Assembly: GCF_003386205.1 (NCBI RefSeq)
Contig: NZ_QRDY01000028.1
Span: 1-33,600, forward strand
From: Cohnella lupini
Lineage (GTDB): Bacteria > Bacillota > Bacilli > Paenibacillales > Paenibacillaceae
Direction: 5' to 3'
Length of the DNA: 33,600 nucleotides
This document shows, piece after piece, positions 22,865 to 30,124 of this stretch. The first letter of the stretch is position 1. Each line of letters starts with the position of its first letter. Position numbers and translations under genes: made by a program. The notes beneath the pieces are model-generated. The model did not search any database. It was given only the letters and a program-made list of their open reading frames with translations, and was not told the DNA's origin.

Positions 22865-22883
22865 TTTATGCTCTTTTTACAGT
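22865..22883 (+). promoter_or_regulatory. KdpE-like operator, site 2
   Basis: TTTATGCTCTTTTTACAGT is a second match to the same box, 33 bp (about three helical turns) from site 1 and in the same orientation. Tandem helical phasing suggests cooperative KdpE binding and autoregulation. Confidence 0.45.
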
Positions 22884-22932
22884 AATCTTAAGGTTGGGAA
22901 TAGAGAAAACAGTTCGGAGGAGTCGGAAAATC

Positions 22933-24498
22933 GTGCGCATGCTTCAATCTATGTGGTCGAAATGGAAAGCTTATGTATACATTTCGTTGCTAATCATTCT
23001 AATAACAGCTTTGTTCAGTCAATTCGGGAACGAGTTCGATCGGGTGAACGTCGCGTTGGTCTTCTTATGCCCGGTATTGCTGAGCGCCGTCAATTGGGGG
23101 ATTCGGCCTTCATTTTATTCTGCAGTCGTCGGGTTGTTGGCTTTCGATATATTTTTCGTCCCCCCCTATTTGAACATTACCGTAGCGGATTTGCGTTATC
23201 TTATTTCATTCGGCGTCTATTTATCCGTAGCTGCTCTGACCGCCAGTCTCGCCGCAAGGTTGAAGCAGCAGCTGCATATCGCCAAGCAAAGAGAGATCAA
23301 CACGACGGCACTGTACGAGCTTAGCCGGCAAATGAGCGCTATCGTGGACATCCATTCCTTGTTGAATAACGTCTCGAAACATGTTTCTCAATCTATGGGT
23401 TTGGAGATCGCGATTTATTTACCGGATGACCGTAACCATCTCGTATTGACCCATCGCTCAGATGTTCATAGCGACTGGGGGCAGAGCGAATCCGAGAAGG
23501 TCGTGGCTAAGCTGGCTTTCGAATACGGCGATACGGTCGGATATGGAACCCGTACGTTAAGAGACACCCCGGGCCATTACATGCCGCTTCGAACAGAAGG
23601 CCGTATTTATGGCGTATTGGCGCTCAATTTGAAGGGGAATCAAAGCAAGATTGTCTCGGAGCAATGGAGGATGCTGGAGGCGTTAGGCGGATTGGCAGCA
23701 AGCGCCATTGCCCGCGCGAAGCTGGCGGAAGAAGCCAAAATCGCACATTTAACCGCGGAATCGGAACGAATGCGAACGGCTATTCTCGATTCCGTCTCCC
23801 ATGAGCTTCGCACTCCGCTGGCGGCTATCATCGGGTCGGCCACCGGACTTATCGAAGGGGAACGCCTGTTTTCTTCGGAGGATCGGATGGAGCTGCTGAT
23901 CACGATCCGAGACGGCGCGCTGCGCATGAACCGATTGGTCGTGAATCTGCTTAGCATGGTGCAATTGGAGAGCGGCATGTTACGCCTGAGGAATCATTGG
24001 TGCGATGTGGAGGATCTGATCGGTGTTACCCTGTCGCAGGTAAAAGACTTTCAGCAGCATCGCAAGATGCATGTCGTGATTCCGGATACACCTCCCATGG
24101 TGCTCGGCGACGAAGTGTTACTCGAACAAATGCTGGTTAATATCGTAAGTAACGCCATTAAATACAGTCCGGATTATAGCGAGATCACGATCAAAGTATC
24201 GACCGATCGCCACTGCCTCCTCTTCTCGGTCTCCGATCAAGGGTTGGGGCTTGCCGACGAGGAATACGAAAAGATATTCGATAAGTTCTACCGTGCCGCC
24301 GCGACCAAGCAAGTGACCGGCACCGGATTGGGACTGGCTATATGCAAAGGAATCGCGGAGCTTCATAAGGGATCGATATCGGGTAAGCGTAACGAGCCGC
24401 AAGGAACCGTCATTACGGTTACGCTCCCGGTTACGCGTCAAGACGATATGCGGGAAATCCCTCAAGCAAGTCGAACAGGAGACGATAACGATGAATGA
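22933..24498 (+). CDS. kdpD: KdpD C-terminal half: membrane histidine kinase
   Basis: 521 aa. Four membrane helices of the DUF4118 type (about 12-105) are followed by a GAF-like domain (about 130-255), HisKA with SVSHELRTPLAAIIGSATGL (His290) and HATPase with NIVSNAIKYSP, DQGLGLADEE and TGTGLGLAICKGI. This is KdpD without its N-terminal sensor, which is a separate gene at 14259. The start is taken as GTG 22933 (GGAGGAG about 10 nt upstream); TTG 22894 would include the ribosome binding site. It overlaps kdpE by 8 nt and is transcribed away from kdpFABC. The two KdpE-like boxes lie just upstream. Confidence 0.92.
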   Translation: MRMLQSMWSKWKAYVYISLLIILITALFSQFGNEFDRVNVALVFLCPVLLSAVNWGIRPSFYSAVVGLLAFDIFFVPPYLNITVADLRYLISFGVYLSVAALTASLAARLKQQLHIAKQREINTTALYELSRQMSAIVDIHSLLNNVSKHVSQSMGLEIAIYLPDDRNHLVLTHRSDVHSDWGQSESEKVVAKLAFEYGDTVGYGTRTLRDTPGHYMPLRTEGRIYGVLALNLKGNQSKIVSEQWRMLEALGGLAASAIARAKLAEEAKIAHLTAESERMRTAILDSVSHELRTPLAAIIGSATGLIEGERLFSSEDRMELLITIRDGALRMNRLVVNLLSMVQLESGMLRLRNHWCDVEDLIGVTLSQVKDFQQHRKMHVVIPDTPPMVLGDEVLLEQMLVNIVSNAIKYSPDYSEITIKVSTDRHCLLFSVSDQGLGLADEEYEKIFDKFYRAAATKQVTGTGLGLAICKGIAELHKGSISGKRNEPQGTVITVTLPVTRQDDMREIPQASRTGDDNDE

Positions 24499-25186
24499 AA
24501 ATGGCGCCAGAATACTCATAATCGATGACGAACCGCAAATTCGAAAGCTGCTCAAAGTGACGCTTAAGGCTCATCAATACGCGGTTCAAGAGGCTGCCAC
24601 GGGAGAGGACGGCGTATTGCAGGCTTCCCTCGTTCGGCCGGAGCTGATCGTTCTTGATCTCGGACTGCCTGATATTTCGGGTATGGAGGTTCTTGCCCGT
24701 ATACGGGATTGGTCGAACGTGCCGATTATCGTTCTTACGGCTAAGGATAGAGAAGAAGATAAAATCGTGGCGCTCGATAGCGGCGCCGACGATTATATGA
24801 CAAAGCCGTTTAGCATGGGCGAACTTGTCGCGCGGATTCGCGTCGCCCTCCGTCATGTCGCCACTTCCGCGATCGAACCGATCCTTCAATTCGGGAATCT
24901 GACCATCGATCTCGCGCAACGAATCGTCGAGTTAAACGGCGAACGGGTCAAGCTAACCCCGACCGAATACGATCTTCTGAAAATTCTCTCTTCTAACTCG
25001 GGGAAAGTCGTGACCCAGCGGCAATTGTTGCAGCAAGTATGGGGTAGCAACCACAGCGAGTCGGAAAGCCATTACTTGCGGATATATATCGGTCATCTAC
25101 GCAAAAAGCTCGAAGAAGACTCGACCCAACCGAAATTAATCGTTACGGAGCCGGGTATCGGATATCGCTTTCGATCTCGTGACTGA
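24491..25186 (+). CDS. kdpE: KdpE response regulator
   Basis: 231 aa. Receiver with DDE acid cluster, phospho-Asp in LIVLDLGLPD, VLTAKD and MTKPF. The winged-helix DNA-binding domain carries VKLTPTEYDLLKILS, VTQRQLLQQVWG and ITVTEPGIGYRF-like ending. Strongly KdpE-like (LKVTLKAHQYAVQEA), with its partner kinase immediately upstream and overlapping. It is expected to bind the boxes at 22832 and 22865 and activate kdpFABC. No terminator is evident just downstream. Confidence 0.93.
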   Translation: MNENGARILIIDDEPQIRKLLKVTLKAHQYAVQEAATGEDGVLQASLVRPELIVLDLGLPDISGMEVLARIRDWSNVPIIVLTAKDREEDKIVALDSGADDYMTKPFSMGELVARIRVALRHVATSAIEPILQFGNLTIDLAQRIVELNGERVKLTPTEYDLLKILSSNSGKVVTQRQLLQQVWGSNHSESESHYLRIYIGHLRKKLEEDSTQPKLIVTEPGIGYRFRSRD

Positions 25187-25313
25187 TATCCGATGCATTC
25201 CTGAAAGGATGGATTTACTGTTGGGTTTCTCATTCGACCATGCTTTTACGAGTCTCTGTTAAGTTCGATAGGCGTATTCATACTCACCGTCCCGTGTAGT
25301 CGATATTGGATCA
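25187..25313. other. region downstream of kdpE
   Basis: No gene or clear terminator is seen. It is followed by a degraded minus-strand stretch containing a hydrophobic frame and a truncated response regulator, so this seems to be a rearrangement junction. Confidence 0.3.
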
Positions 25314-25580
25314 CTACATTGATTGGCAATTGTTTGAATGCCGATATACGAAACTGACGCTTACATTTCCCCTCGACTTTGCCCCTTCGATTCTCAAGAT
25401 AGCATTCCACCAGAAGAGGTCGACTACGGTATCCCATTCGGGAATCATCAAACAAACGCAAAAACTGATAACAACTAACGCACCTATATGGTAATTTTTG
25501 AAATACGACAGAAAGTGTTTAGAGACGCTTACCGTCATCCACAGCATTAACCCCAGGAACAGCACCAAGAACGCATCCAT
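25314..25580 (-). CDS. possible membrane protein, 88 aa
   Basis: ATG 25580; the product has two hydrophobic segments (FLVLFLGLMLWMTVSV at about 4-19 and IGALVVISFCVCLMI at about 32-46), then a basic tail. There is no convincing ribosome binding site. It begins 39 nt after the stop of a truncated response regulator, so it may be the residue of a larger gene. The family is not recognised; it could be non-functional. Confidence 0.3.
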   Translation of the reverse strand: MDAFLVLFLGLMLWMTVSVSKHFLSYFKNYHIGALVVISFCVCLMIPEWDTVVDLFWWNAILRIEGAKSRGNVSVSFVYRHSNNCQSM

Positions 25581-25619
25581 GCTGAGCAGGAAATCGGACT
25601 GAAGGGTTTCGTCAAGTAA

Positions 25620-25802
25620 TCATTTGCCCGGCATCATAAGATCGAGGATAACAAGTTCCGGCCGATTCATTTCCCAGCTTTCAAGAGCCTCGTTACCATC
25701 ATTGGCGATCAGTACTACATATCCTTCTCGTTCCAAATACCGCCTGCATACGTCAGTAATATCTTTTTCGTCATCCGCTACCAATGCGGTTGTAGTCGTC
25801 AT
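25620..25802 (-). pseudogene. truncated response-regulator receiver
   Basis: From ATG 25802: MTTTTALVADDEKDITDVC and a receiver sheet up to LVILDLMMPGK, then TGA. The acid cluster DDE and the phospho-Asp are present, but the remainder of the receiver and the output domain are missing (61 of an expected 220-240 residues). The stop directly follows MPGK. The downstream sequence does not restore a receiver in other frames, so this is a deletion remnant. Confidence 0.7.
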
Positions 25803-25872
25803 GTTACAGTTCATTCCATATAGCCGAATTATAGCACAAGGTACTAATCGCATTTTATATGAACGTTATGAA

Positions 25873-25922
25873 TAGAAAAGGTTATCCAAAGGAAATCGCA
25901 TAGACTTTCCGTCTGAATAACC
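25873..25922 (-). terminator. probable terminator after the Met-rich gene
   Basis: Two-part stem on the minus strand: GGTTATTC...GATAACC outside and GGAAA/TTTCC inside, followed by TTTTC. Moderate match. Confidence 0.45.
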
Positions 25923-25949
25923 ATGAATTATGCCGCTAGTTTACGAGTT

Positions 25950-26459
25950 TTACTTGCTCATCATTGGTTTCAACAAATAAGTTTCAACGAATTCCTTCGA
26001 GACGTATGTCGTATTTTTAATCAACATAGGCGCTTTCATCATCATCATTTTGTCCATGCCTATCATGAATTCCTTTTGACCGGGTTTGATGACGATCGAG
26101 TACATTTTCGGCATCTTGTCCATGTCGCCCATCGTGTCCATGTCGCCCATCGTGTCCATGTCATCCATCATGTCCATATCGTTCTTCATGTCCATGTCAT
26201 CCATCATGTCCTTTTCTGGCATCATTTCATCCATCATTTTCTTGGTTAGCATGATGCCGTCCATTTTACTCCAATGAACACTGTATCCTAAAGATTGTGC
26301 GATTTGACGTAGAGGCACCCAGCTTTCACCATTCTTTTGAACCACGTTAAACTTTGAATAATCCACTTTAGTCATCATGTCTGCCGCGGATGCGAACCCG
26401 GGAATCATAATTGCTGCTGCTACCAGAGATACCGCCACTGTTTTCAATGTTTTGTTCAT
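25950..26459 (-). CDS. secreted Met/Asp-rich protein with copper-amine-oxidase-like N-domain
   Basis: 169 aa, ATG 26459 with AAGGAGG 8 nt upstream. Signal peptide 1-25 (ending GFASA-AD). The frame of a copper-amine-oxidase N-terminal-like (stalk) domain is visible: WVPLRQIAQSLGYSVHWSK, then later IKNTTYVSKEFVETYLL. Between them an insert of about 46 residues carries about 18 Met and many Asp (MMDDMDMKNDMD, MDTMGD repeated twice). Met/Asp clusters suggest metal binding, perhaps Cu(I) in the envelope, but this is inference. Terminators lie on both sides, so it is probably monocistronic. Confidence 0.8.
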   Translation of the reverse strand: MNKTLKTVAVSLVAAAIMIPGFASAADMMTKVDYSKFNVVQKNGESWVPLRQIAQSLGYSVHWSKMDGIMLTKKMMDEMMPEKDMMDDMDMKNDMDMMDDMDTMGDMDTMGDMDKMPKMYSIVIKPGQKEFMIGMDKMMMMKAPMLIKNTTYVSKEFVETYLLKPMMSK

Positions 26460-26573
26460 CGATAACGCCTCCTTGGGATGGGCTTACTACATTAAAGTAA
26501 ACCCAAGTTATTATCGAAGGCTAAAGCAATTATTAATTATTTCTTACAGGATTCCTACGAAAGTTGAAGGCTC

Positions 26574-26615
26574 CAAAAAACACTTCAATCAGGAAAATCC
26601 TGATCGAAGTGTTTT
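26574..26615 (-). terminator. kamA terminator
   Basis: On the minus strand: AAAACACTTC-gat-CAGGA-ttt-TCCTG-att-GAAGTGTTTT then further T. The long two-part stem plus T-run lies 15 nt after the KamA-family stop codon. Confidence 0.8.
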
Positions 26616-26629
26616 GATTATCGCGTTTG

Positions 26630-27811
26630 TTAATCATTAATGGAATAACTACGACTATTCGAAGGAAAATCCGCCATTGTGTTTACGGATACTATGTCAT
26701 CCGCTTTCTTAACGGGCTGCACCCAATACTTCTCATTCCCTGGCAGATCATCAAACCAAGATGCGTTATCCGGGCAATCCAACATCATGAAACGCCCGTA
26801 TTGTCCATCCCGTGACTGATGATATTTCAAATAAGCTTTGCCATTATCGATTGCTAAGATTTCGATCTTTCCCGAAACGTGGCTCATCGATAATCTGACT
26901 CTTTTGCCGAGTCCCGAGGTTAGCGCCTTTGCCTTCTCGACGATATCATAAACCTCTCTCAGGGGAAGGACAAACGCTTTATTACCGGCGACTGGCCTAT
27001 TCACGAAGAAGTAGTATGGCGTGACACCCGCCCAAGATAACTTATCCAATAATTCACCCAATATGACCGGATCGTCATTAATCCCTTTCAATACGGGAGT
27101 CTGATTTACAACGATTGCCCCTGCTTGATGTAAAGCCTCAAAGCCCTTCATAGCCTCTGCAGTAATCTCCCGCGGATGGTTGATATGTGCCATAACATAT
27201 ATCCTTTTTTCCGGCGTGGAATAATTCCTGATCGCCTCCAACAACGCCTCATCCTCATAGATTCGCATTGGATTGAATACCGGCAACTTTGAACCCAGAC
27301 GAATGATTTTGACGTGTTCAATATCCCTAAGTCGTTCTAATATCCACTTCAACTTGGGAGTTCCAAGTATGAGACTGTCTCCCCCTGTAAGCAAGACGTT
27401 GCTGATTTCCGGATGTTCGGCAATGTATTGCAACCCTGGTTCTATGTTGGATACGGCTTCTTTTACATCATTGCGAAACAGTCTTTTGCGAAAACAATAC
27501 CTGCAGTAAGCTCCGCATACTTCCGATACGATGAGTAACGCGGTGGAACCATACTTATGCTGGCAGCCCGGCACGACATAGTTGGTATCTTCATCCGAAG
27601 CATCCCATCTGCCGTATTCGCCGAGTTCTTCTTCGTTTGGTATAACCAATTTGCGTATCGGATCGGCGGGATCGTTCCAATCGATCAAGTTCAAATAATA
27701 ATCGTTTACGCGGAAAACGAATTTCTCTGTAATCACTTTCAGTTTTTCTCGTTCTTTCTCCGGAATGCTGGTCAACTTACCAATATCGGTTATGTACCTA
27801 GGCTGTGTCAA
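26630..27811 (-). CDS. KamA-family radical SAM aminomutase-like enzyme
   Basis: 393 aa. The radical SAM cluster motif is C99-GAY-C103-RY-C106 (CX3CX2C), followed by LLTGGDSLILGTPKL and IIRLGSKLPVFNPMRI as in lysine/glutamate 2,3-aminomutases. A PLP-lysine candidate lies in MSHVSGKIEIL. Members move an alpha-amino group to the beta carbon, giving beta-lysine or beta-glutamate; the substrate here is not proven and the PLP-lysine loop differs from the PGGGGK of classic enzymes. TTG start 27811 with GAGGAGGAG about 7 nt upstream. It is controlled by the upstream ydaO-type riboswitch, suggesting a link to osmolyte synthesis. There is no acetyltransferase neighbour (ablB) in the window. Confidence 0.82.
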   Translation of the reverse strand: MTQPRYITDIGKLTSIPEKEREKLKVITEKFVFRVNDYYLNLIDWNDPADPIRKLVIPNEEELGEYGRWDASDEDTNYVVPGCQHKYGSTALLIVSEVCGAYCRYCFRKRLFRNDVKEAVSNIEPGLQYIAEHPEISNVLLTGGDSLILGTPKLKWILERLRDIEHVKIIRLGSKLPVFNPMRIYEDEALLEAIRNYSTPEKRIYVMAHINHPREITAEAMKGFEALHQAGAIVVNQTPVLKGINDDPVILGELLDKLSWAGVTPYYFFVNRPVAGNKAFVLPLREVYDIVEKAKALTSGLGKRVRLSMSHVSGKIEILAIDNGKAYLKYHQSRDGQYGRFMMLDCPDNASWFDDLPGNEKYWVQPVKKADDIVSVNTMADFPSNSRSYSIND

Positions 27812-27856
27812 TTAAGTCTCCTCCTCTTTAATAATTGTTAAGCGTTTTTGGGACAA

Positions 27857-27880
27857 CAAAAAAAACCCGTTCTTACGGGT
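27857..27880 (-). terminator. riboswitch expression-platform terminator
   Basis: Minus strand ACCCGT-aaga-ACGGGT followed by eight T. The 5' arm side (CUUUUGACCC, 27886-27877) can instead pair with GGGUCAAAG (27927-27919) next to the aptamer, giving a mutually exclusive antiterminator. Thus ligand binding should decide termination before the KamA gene. Confidence 0.85.
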
Positions 27881-27929
27881 CAAAAGAAAGCAGAGTTTGT
27901 TAGCTCTACATAGAAACGCTTTGACCCAT

Positions 27930-28049
27930 CCAGTGCTGACGAGGTTAGCTGACGGACTCGGGATAGATGGTTCCCTACGGTCCTTGCAGACCGATACGCC
28001 CCTAATTGTGGGTCCCCCGCTTTCCGGAAATCCGGAAATTAAGCAGTAC
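27930..28049 (-). ncRNA. ydaO/yuaA c-di-AMP riboswitch aptamer
   Basis: Conserved ydaO blocks in order on the minus strand: CUGCUUAAU, AGCGGGGGACCCA, GGGGCGUAUC, GUAGGGAACC...UCCCGAGUCCGUC, AGCUAACCUCGUCAGC. An internal UUUCCGGA/UCCGGAAA hairpin and CGGUC/GACCG stem are visible. The spacing to the terminator fits an OFF switch by c-di-AMP (the usual behaviour of the class). It regulates the KamA-family gene, an unusual target. Confidence 0.92.
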
Positions 28050-28086
28050 GATATGAATGACTAGGTAAATTAAATTGGCTATATCT

Positions 28087-28147
28087 ACTATAACAATATG
28101 AAGCCCATCTGACAACCCGTATAAATTTATTAAGTTGTTTGTAAAAA
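28087..28147 (-). promoter_or_regulatory. riboswitch/kamA promoter with upstream box
   Basis: Minus strand: -35 TTGTCA (28115-28110), 17 nt, -10 TATAGT (28092-28087). Upstream is the box TTTTTACAAACAACT (28147-28133). The same -35, spacing, -10 and box recur exactly 400 bp to the right. Confidence 0.75.
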
Positions 28148-28173
28148 TATTGGAATGAAGAGTGATGGCGACC

Positions 28174-28452
28174 TTAGTTGCCGCCCACTTCTAACAAGAG
28201 ACCCTGTCTCTTTAGCTCTAATAAAAATTCTAAATAAGTTTCATTTCGTACAATGACCCTATATTGATTTTGTCCATACAATAGGAACAAAACGTCCGTA
28301 GTGGCCCTGTTTTTGAATATCTTTTGAACTTCTTTTAATCCCAATAACATTAATTCTTCATTAATGATCGTAATTGCGAATTCGATGTTTGTCCCTAGTT
28401 GACCTTCGCAAATATGTATGTGATTTGAATCAAATTGATAAGCTATTTTCAT
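28174..28452 (-). CDS. 92-aa protein, paralogue of the one at 30547
   Basis: Starts MKIAYQFDSNHIHICEG at ATG 28452, with AAAGGTG upstream; a longer in-frame start would run into the promoter and the busR terminator. It shares with the 93-aa protein at 30547 the pattern TDVLF--Y---IVR---Y--F-L-L and similar length, so the two form a paralogous family. It is small, soluble and alpha/beta, with no known motif. It has its own promoter carrying the same upstream box as the riboswitch promoter. Function unknown; its neighbourhood (BusR-like regulator, ion transporters) suggests a role in ion or osmotic control. Confidence 0.7.
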   Translation of the reverse strand: MKIAYQFDSNHIHICEGQLGTNIEFAITIINEELMLLGLKEVQKIFKNRATTDVLFLLYGQNQYRVIVRNETYLEFLLELKRQGLLLEVGGN

Positions 28453-28486
28453 TACCTTTTCACCTTTGACGTTAATTGATACACCT

Positions 28487-28547
28487 ACTATAACAGCACT
28501 CAACAATACTGACAATTTAATAAATGATATTGAGTTGTTTGTAAAAA
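28487..28547 (-). promoter_or_regulatory. promoter of the 92-aa gene with the same upstream box
   Basis: Minus strand: -35 TTGTCA (28515-28510), 17 nt, -10 TATAGT (28492-28487), box TTTTTACAAACAACT (28547-28533). It repeats the architecture of 28087-28147 at +400 bp, while the intervening bases differ. Confidence 0.75.
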
Positions 28548-28583
28548 AATTATAAAAGAACCGCTTCGGATCACTCCAAGCGG
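28548..28583 (-). terminator. terminator of the BusR-like gene
   Basis: Minus strand CCGCTT-ggagtgatccg-AAGCGG, followed by TTCTTTTATAA and more T. It lies 20 nt after the busR-like stop codon. Confidence 0.7.
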
Positions 28584-28602
28584 CATGCACTTCATTTAAA
28601 TA

Positions 28603-29229
28603 TCAGGAATGGCTACTCCCTATGAATCGTTCAGTCTGTTCGTATATTTTTTCGTCCCCAACCACCACCAGAACATCGCCCTCGTTTATGACTACATGTG
28701 GGCCAGGAGAAATCGAAACTTGAATACCTCTACGTAAAGCGATAATCGTTGCGCCCGTGTTTTGCCAAAATTGCAAATTTCCGATCGTCATTCCGATGAC
28801 TTTAGAATTTTCACCTATTTTCAACTCGATGGGATTGTACGGTTTAAGATTTTGCATGCGATCCGATGCTTCGATGATTTCTATGAGCAAGGCATCAAAC
28901 TTGCGATCGATAGCCTGCTTCTCTTGCAAAAGCTGCTGCAAGTTTTGTTTTAGAGAATAAGCCGTTTTCAAGTAATTATTTTTAGTAATGTAGTCATATG
29001 CGTGACTACTCGATAGAATCGTTACTTCTTTTCCTTGAGATACGGACACGATTTTTTCTTCCTTCAGCAAGCCCATAGCTTTGCGAATCGTCTCCGGAGA
29101 TACATGATATTGTCCAGCTAAAAGCGATCGACCGGATATTTTACTGTTCACGGGGATCTCACCGCTCACGATTTTTTGCGCGATATCAAGCGCGATCGAT
29201 TTGTAGCCTGCTTTCTCCGAATCTAACAT
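28603..29229 (-). CDS. BusR-like GntR regulator with RCK_C (TrkA-C) domain
   Basis: 208 aa. An N-terminal GntR winged helix (YKSIALDIAQKIVSGEIPVN, SGRSLLAGQYHVSPETIRKA), a coiled-coil linker (about 85-125, LKQNLQQLLQEKQAIDRKFD) and a C-terminal RCK_C/TrkA-C domain (GATIIALRRG, GPHVVINEGDVLVVVGD). This is the architecture of BusR, the c-di-AMP-dependent repressor of osmolyte uptake in lactic streptococci. ATG 29229 matches the start of BusR proteins; an ATG 57 nt upstream is in frame but unneeded. Its own promoter -35 overlaps an AGTGT-tg-ACACT palindrome, suggesting autoregulation. Confidence 0.85.
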   Translation of the reverse strand: MLDSEKAGYKSIALDIAQKIVSGEIPVNSKISGRSLLAGQYHVSPETIRKAMGLLKEEKIVSVSQGKEVTILSSSHAYDYITKNNYLKTAYSLKQNLQQLLQEKQAIDRKFDALLIEIIEASDRMQNLKPYNPIELKIGENSKVIGMTIGNLQFWQNTGATIIALRRGIQVSISPGPHVVINEGDVLVVVGDEKIYEQTERFIGSSHS

Positions 29230-29349
29230 TCGTTTATTCTTCCCCTTGTCCGGCGTATAAAAGATTTTTAAGGTTATCATACGCTTTTCCAAGTCCGAAG
29301 TAAACAAATCAAGTTTTGACCAATTTTATAATGTTTACGTTATATTCAT

Positions 29350-29361
29350 AGTGTCAACACT
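29350..29361. promoter_or_regulatory. palindrome over the busR -35 region
   Basis: AGTGT-CA-ACACT lies between the divergent BusR-like and FTP genes and contains the minus-strand -35 TTGACA (29358-29353). It is a plausible operator for the BusR-like protein. Confidence 0.45.
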
Positions 29362-29394
29362 AAGCTATAACTACATTGAAGGGAGCGATTTCTT

Positions 29395-30096
29395 ATCCGA
29401 AACGCCAAATTCGTATTTCTAATAGCACTCTCACTCGTTATCGTAATAAATCAATATGAGACTGCCGAAGCATTTCCTTCAAAAGGTTCCGCATCCGTCC
29501 GTAAATTAGAGAAAATAAGTAATGGAACCTTAGAAATCGAGTGGAATTCTCACACGGGGACGCCTGCTATAATAAGCGGTAGTTTATCCAGACCTTCAAA
29601 GCATTCTCCCGAGTGGATAGCCTACGAATTTCTCAATTCATATAAGGCGTTATTCGGTCTTCTGAATCCAAACCGTGATATGAAAGTGGTTTCCGTCGAA
29701 CGTTACGCGGATGGAAATAAAGTTCGGTTCACTCATCTGCTCTTTGATACTCCGGTTTGGGAAGACTCGTTAGAAATCTACATCAACAAAAATGGTGTAG
29801 TCAGCATGGTTTCCGGCATAGTACATCCAAATCTGGAGAAGCAACTCTTTAATAGAGCCATGCACCCTTCAATATCCGGGAACCAAGCAATCAAGAGAGC
29901 TTTATCAGAAATGCAGGGTACGCTCGCCGACAAACCTAGAGTAGAAAAATATTACTTATCGTCTAGACCAGGAACACCTCTCGTTTACATCGTTACTCTG
30001 CAGTTCAAAAACCCGGATAAGACAACAACTGCGATTGTCCACTCGCTCACCGGGCGTGTAATAGAAAATAATTCAAGTATGGATAATTATAAATAG
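29395..30096 (+). CDS. secreted FTP/PepSY-type protein with a non-standard start
   Basis: Up to 233 aa. The frame is open after an in-frame TGA (29377) and contains a signal-like segment (FVFLIALSLVIVIN), then an FTP/thermolysin-propeptide-like domain (about 60-145: YEFLNSYKALFGLLNPNR, HLLFDTPVWEDSLEIYINKNG) and a PepSY-like part. No protease domain follows. No ATG, GTG or TTG occurs before codon 96 (ATG 29680), which would cut the domain; ATC 29395 lies 9 nt after AGGGAG where a start is expected. So it starts at ATC, or the start codon is mutated (ATG to ATC), or the gene is a pseudogene. Confidence 0.65.
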   Translation: MRNAKFVFLIALSLVIVINQYETAEAFPSKGSASVRKLEKISNGTLEIEWNSHTGTPAIISGSLSRPSKHSPEWIAYEFLNSYKALFGLLNPNRDMKVVSVERYADGNKVRFTHLLFDTPVWEDSLEIYINKNGVVSMVSGIVHPNLEKQLFNRAMHPSISGNQAIKRALSEMQGTLADKPRVEKYYLSSRPGTPLVYIVTLQFKNPDKTTTAIVHSLTGRVIENNSSMDNYK

Positions 30097-30124
30097 TTGT
30101 GGAGCTCGTACATGGAGGCTTTAG

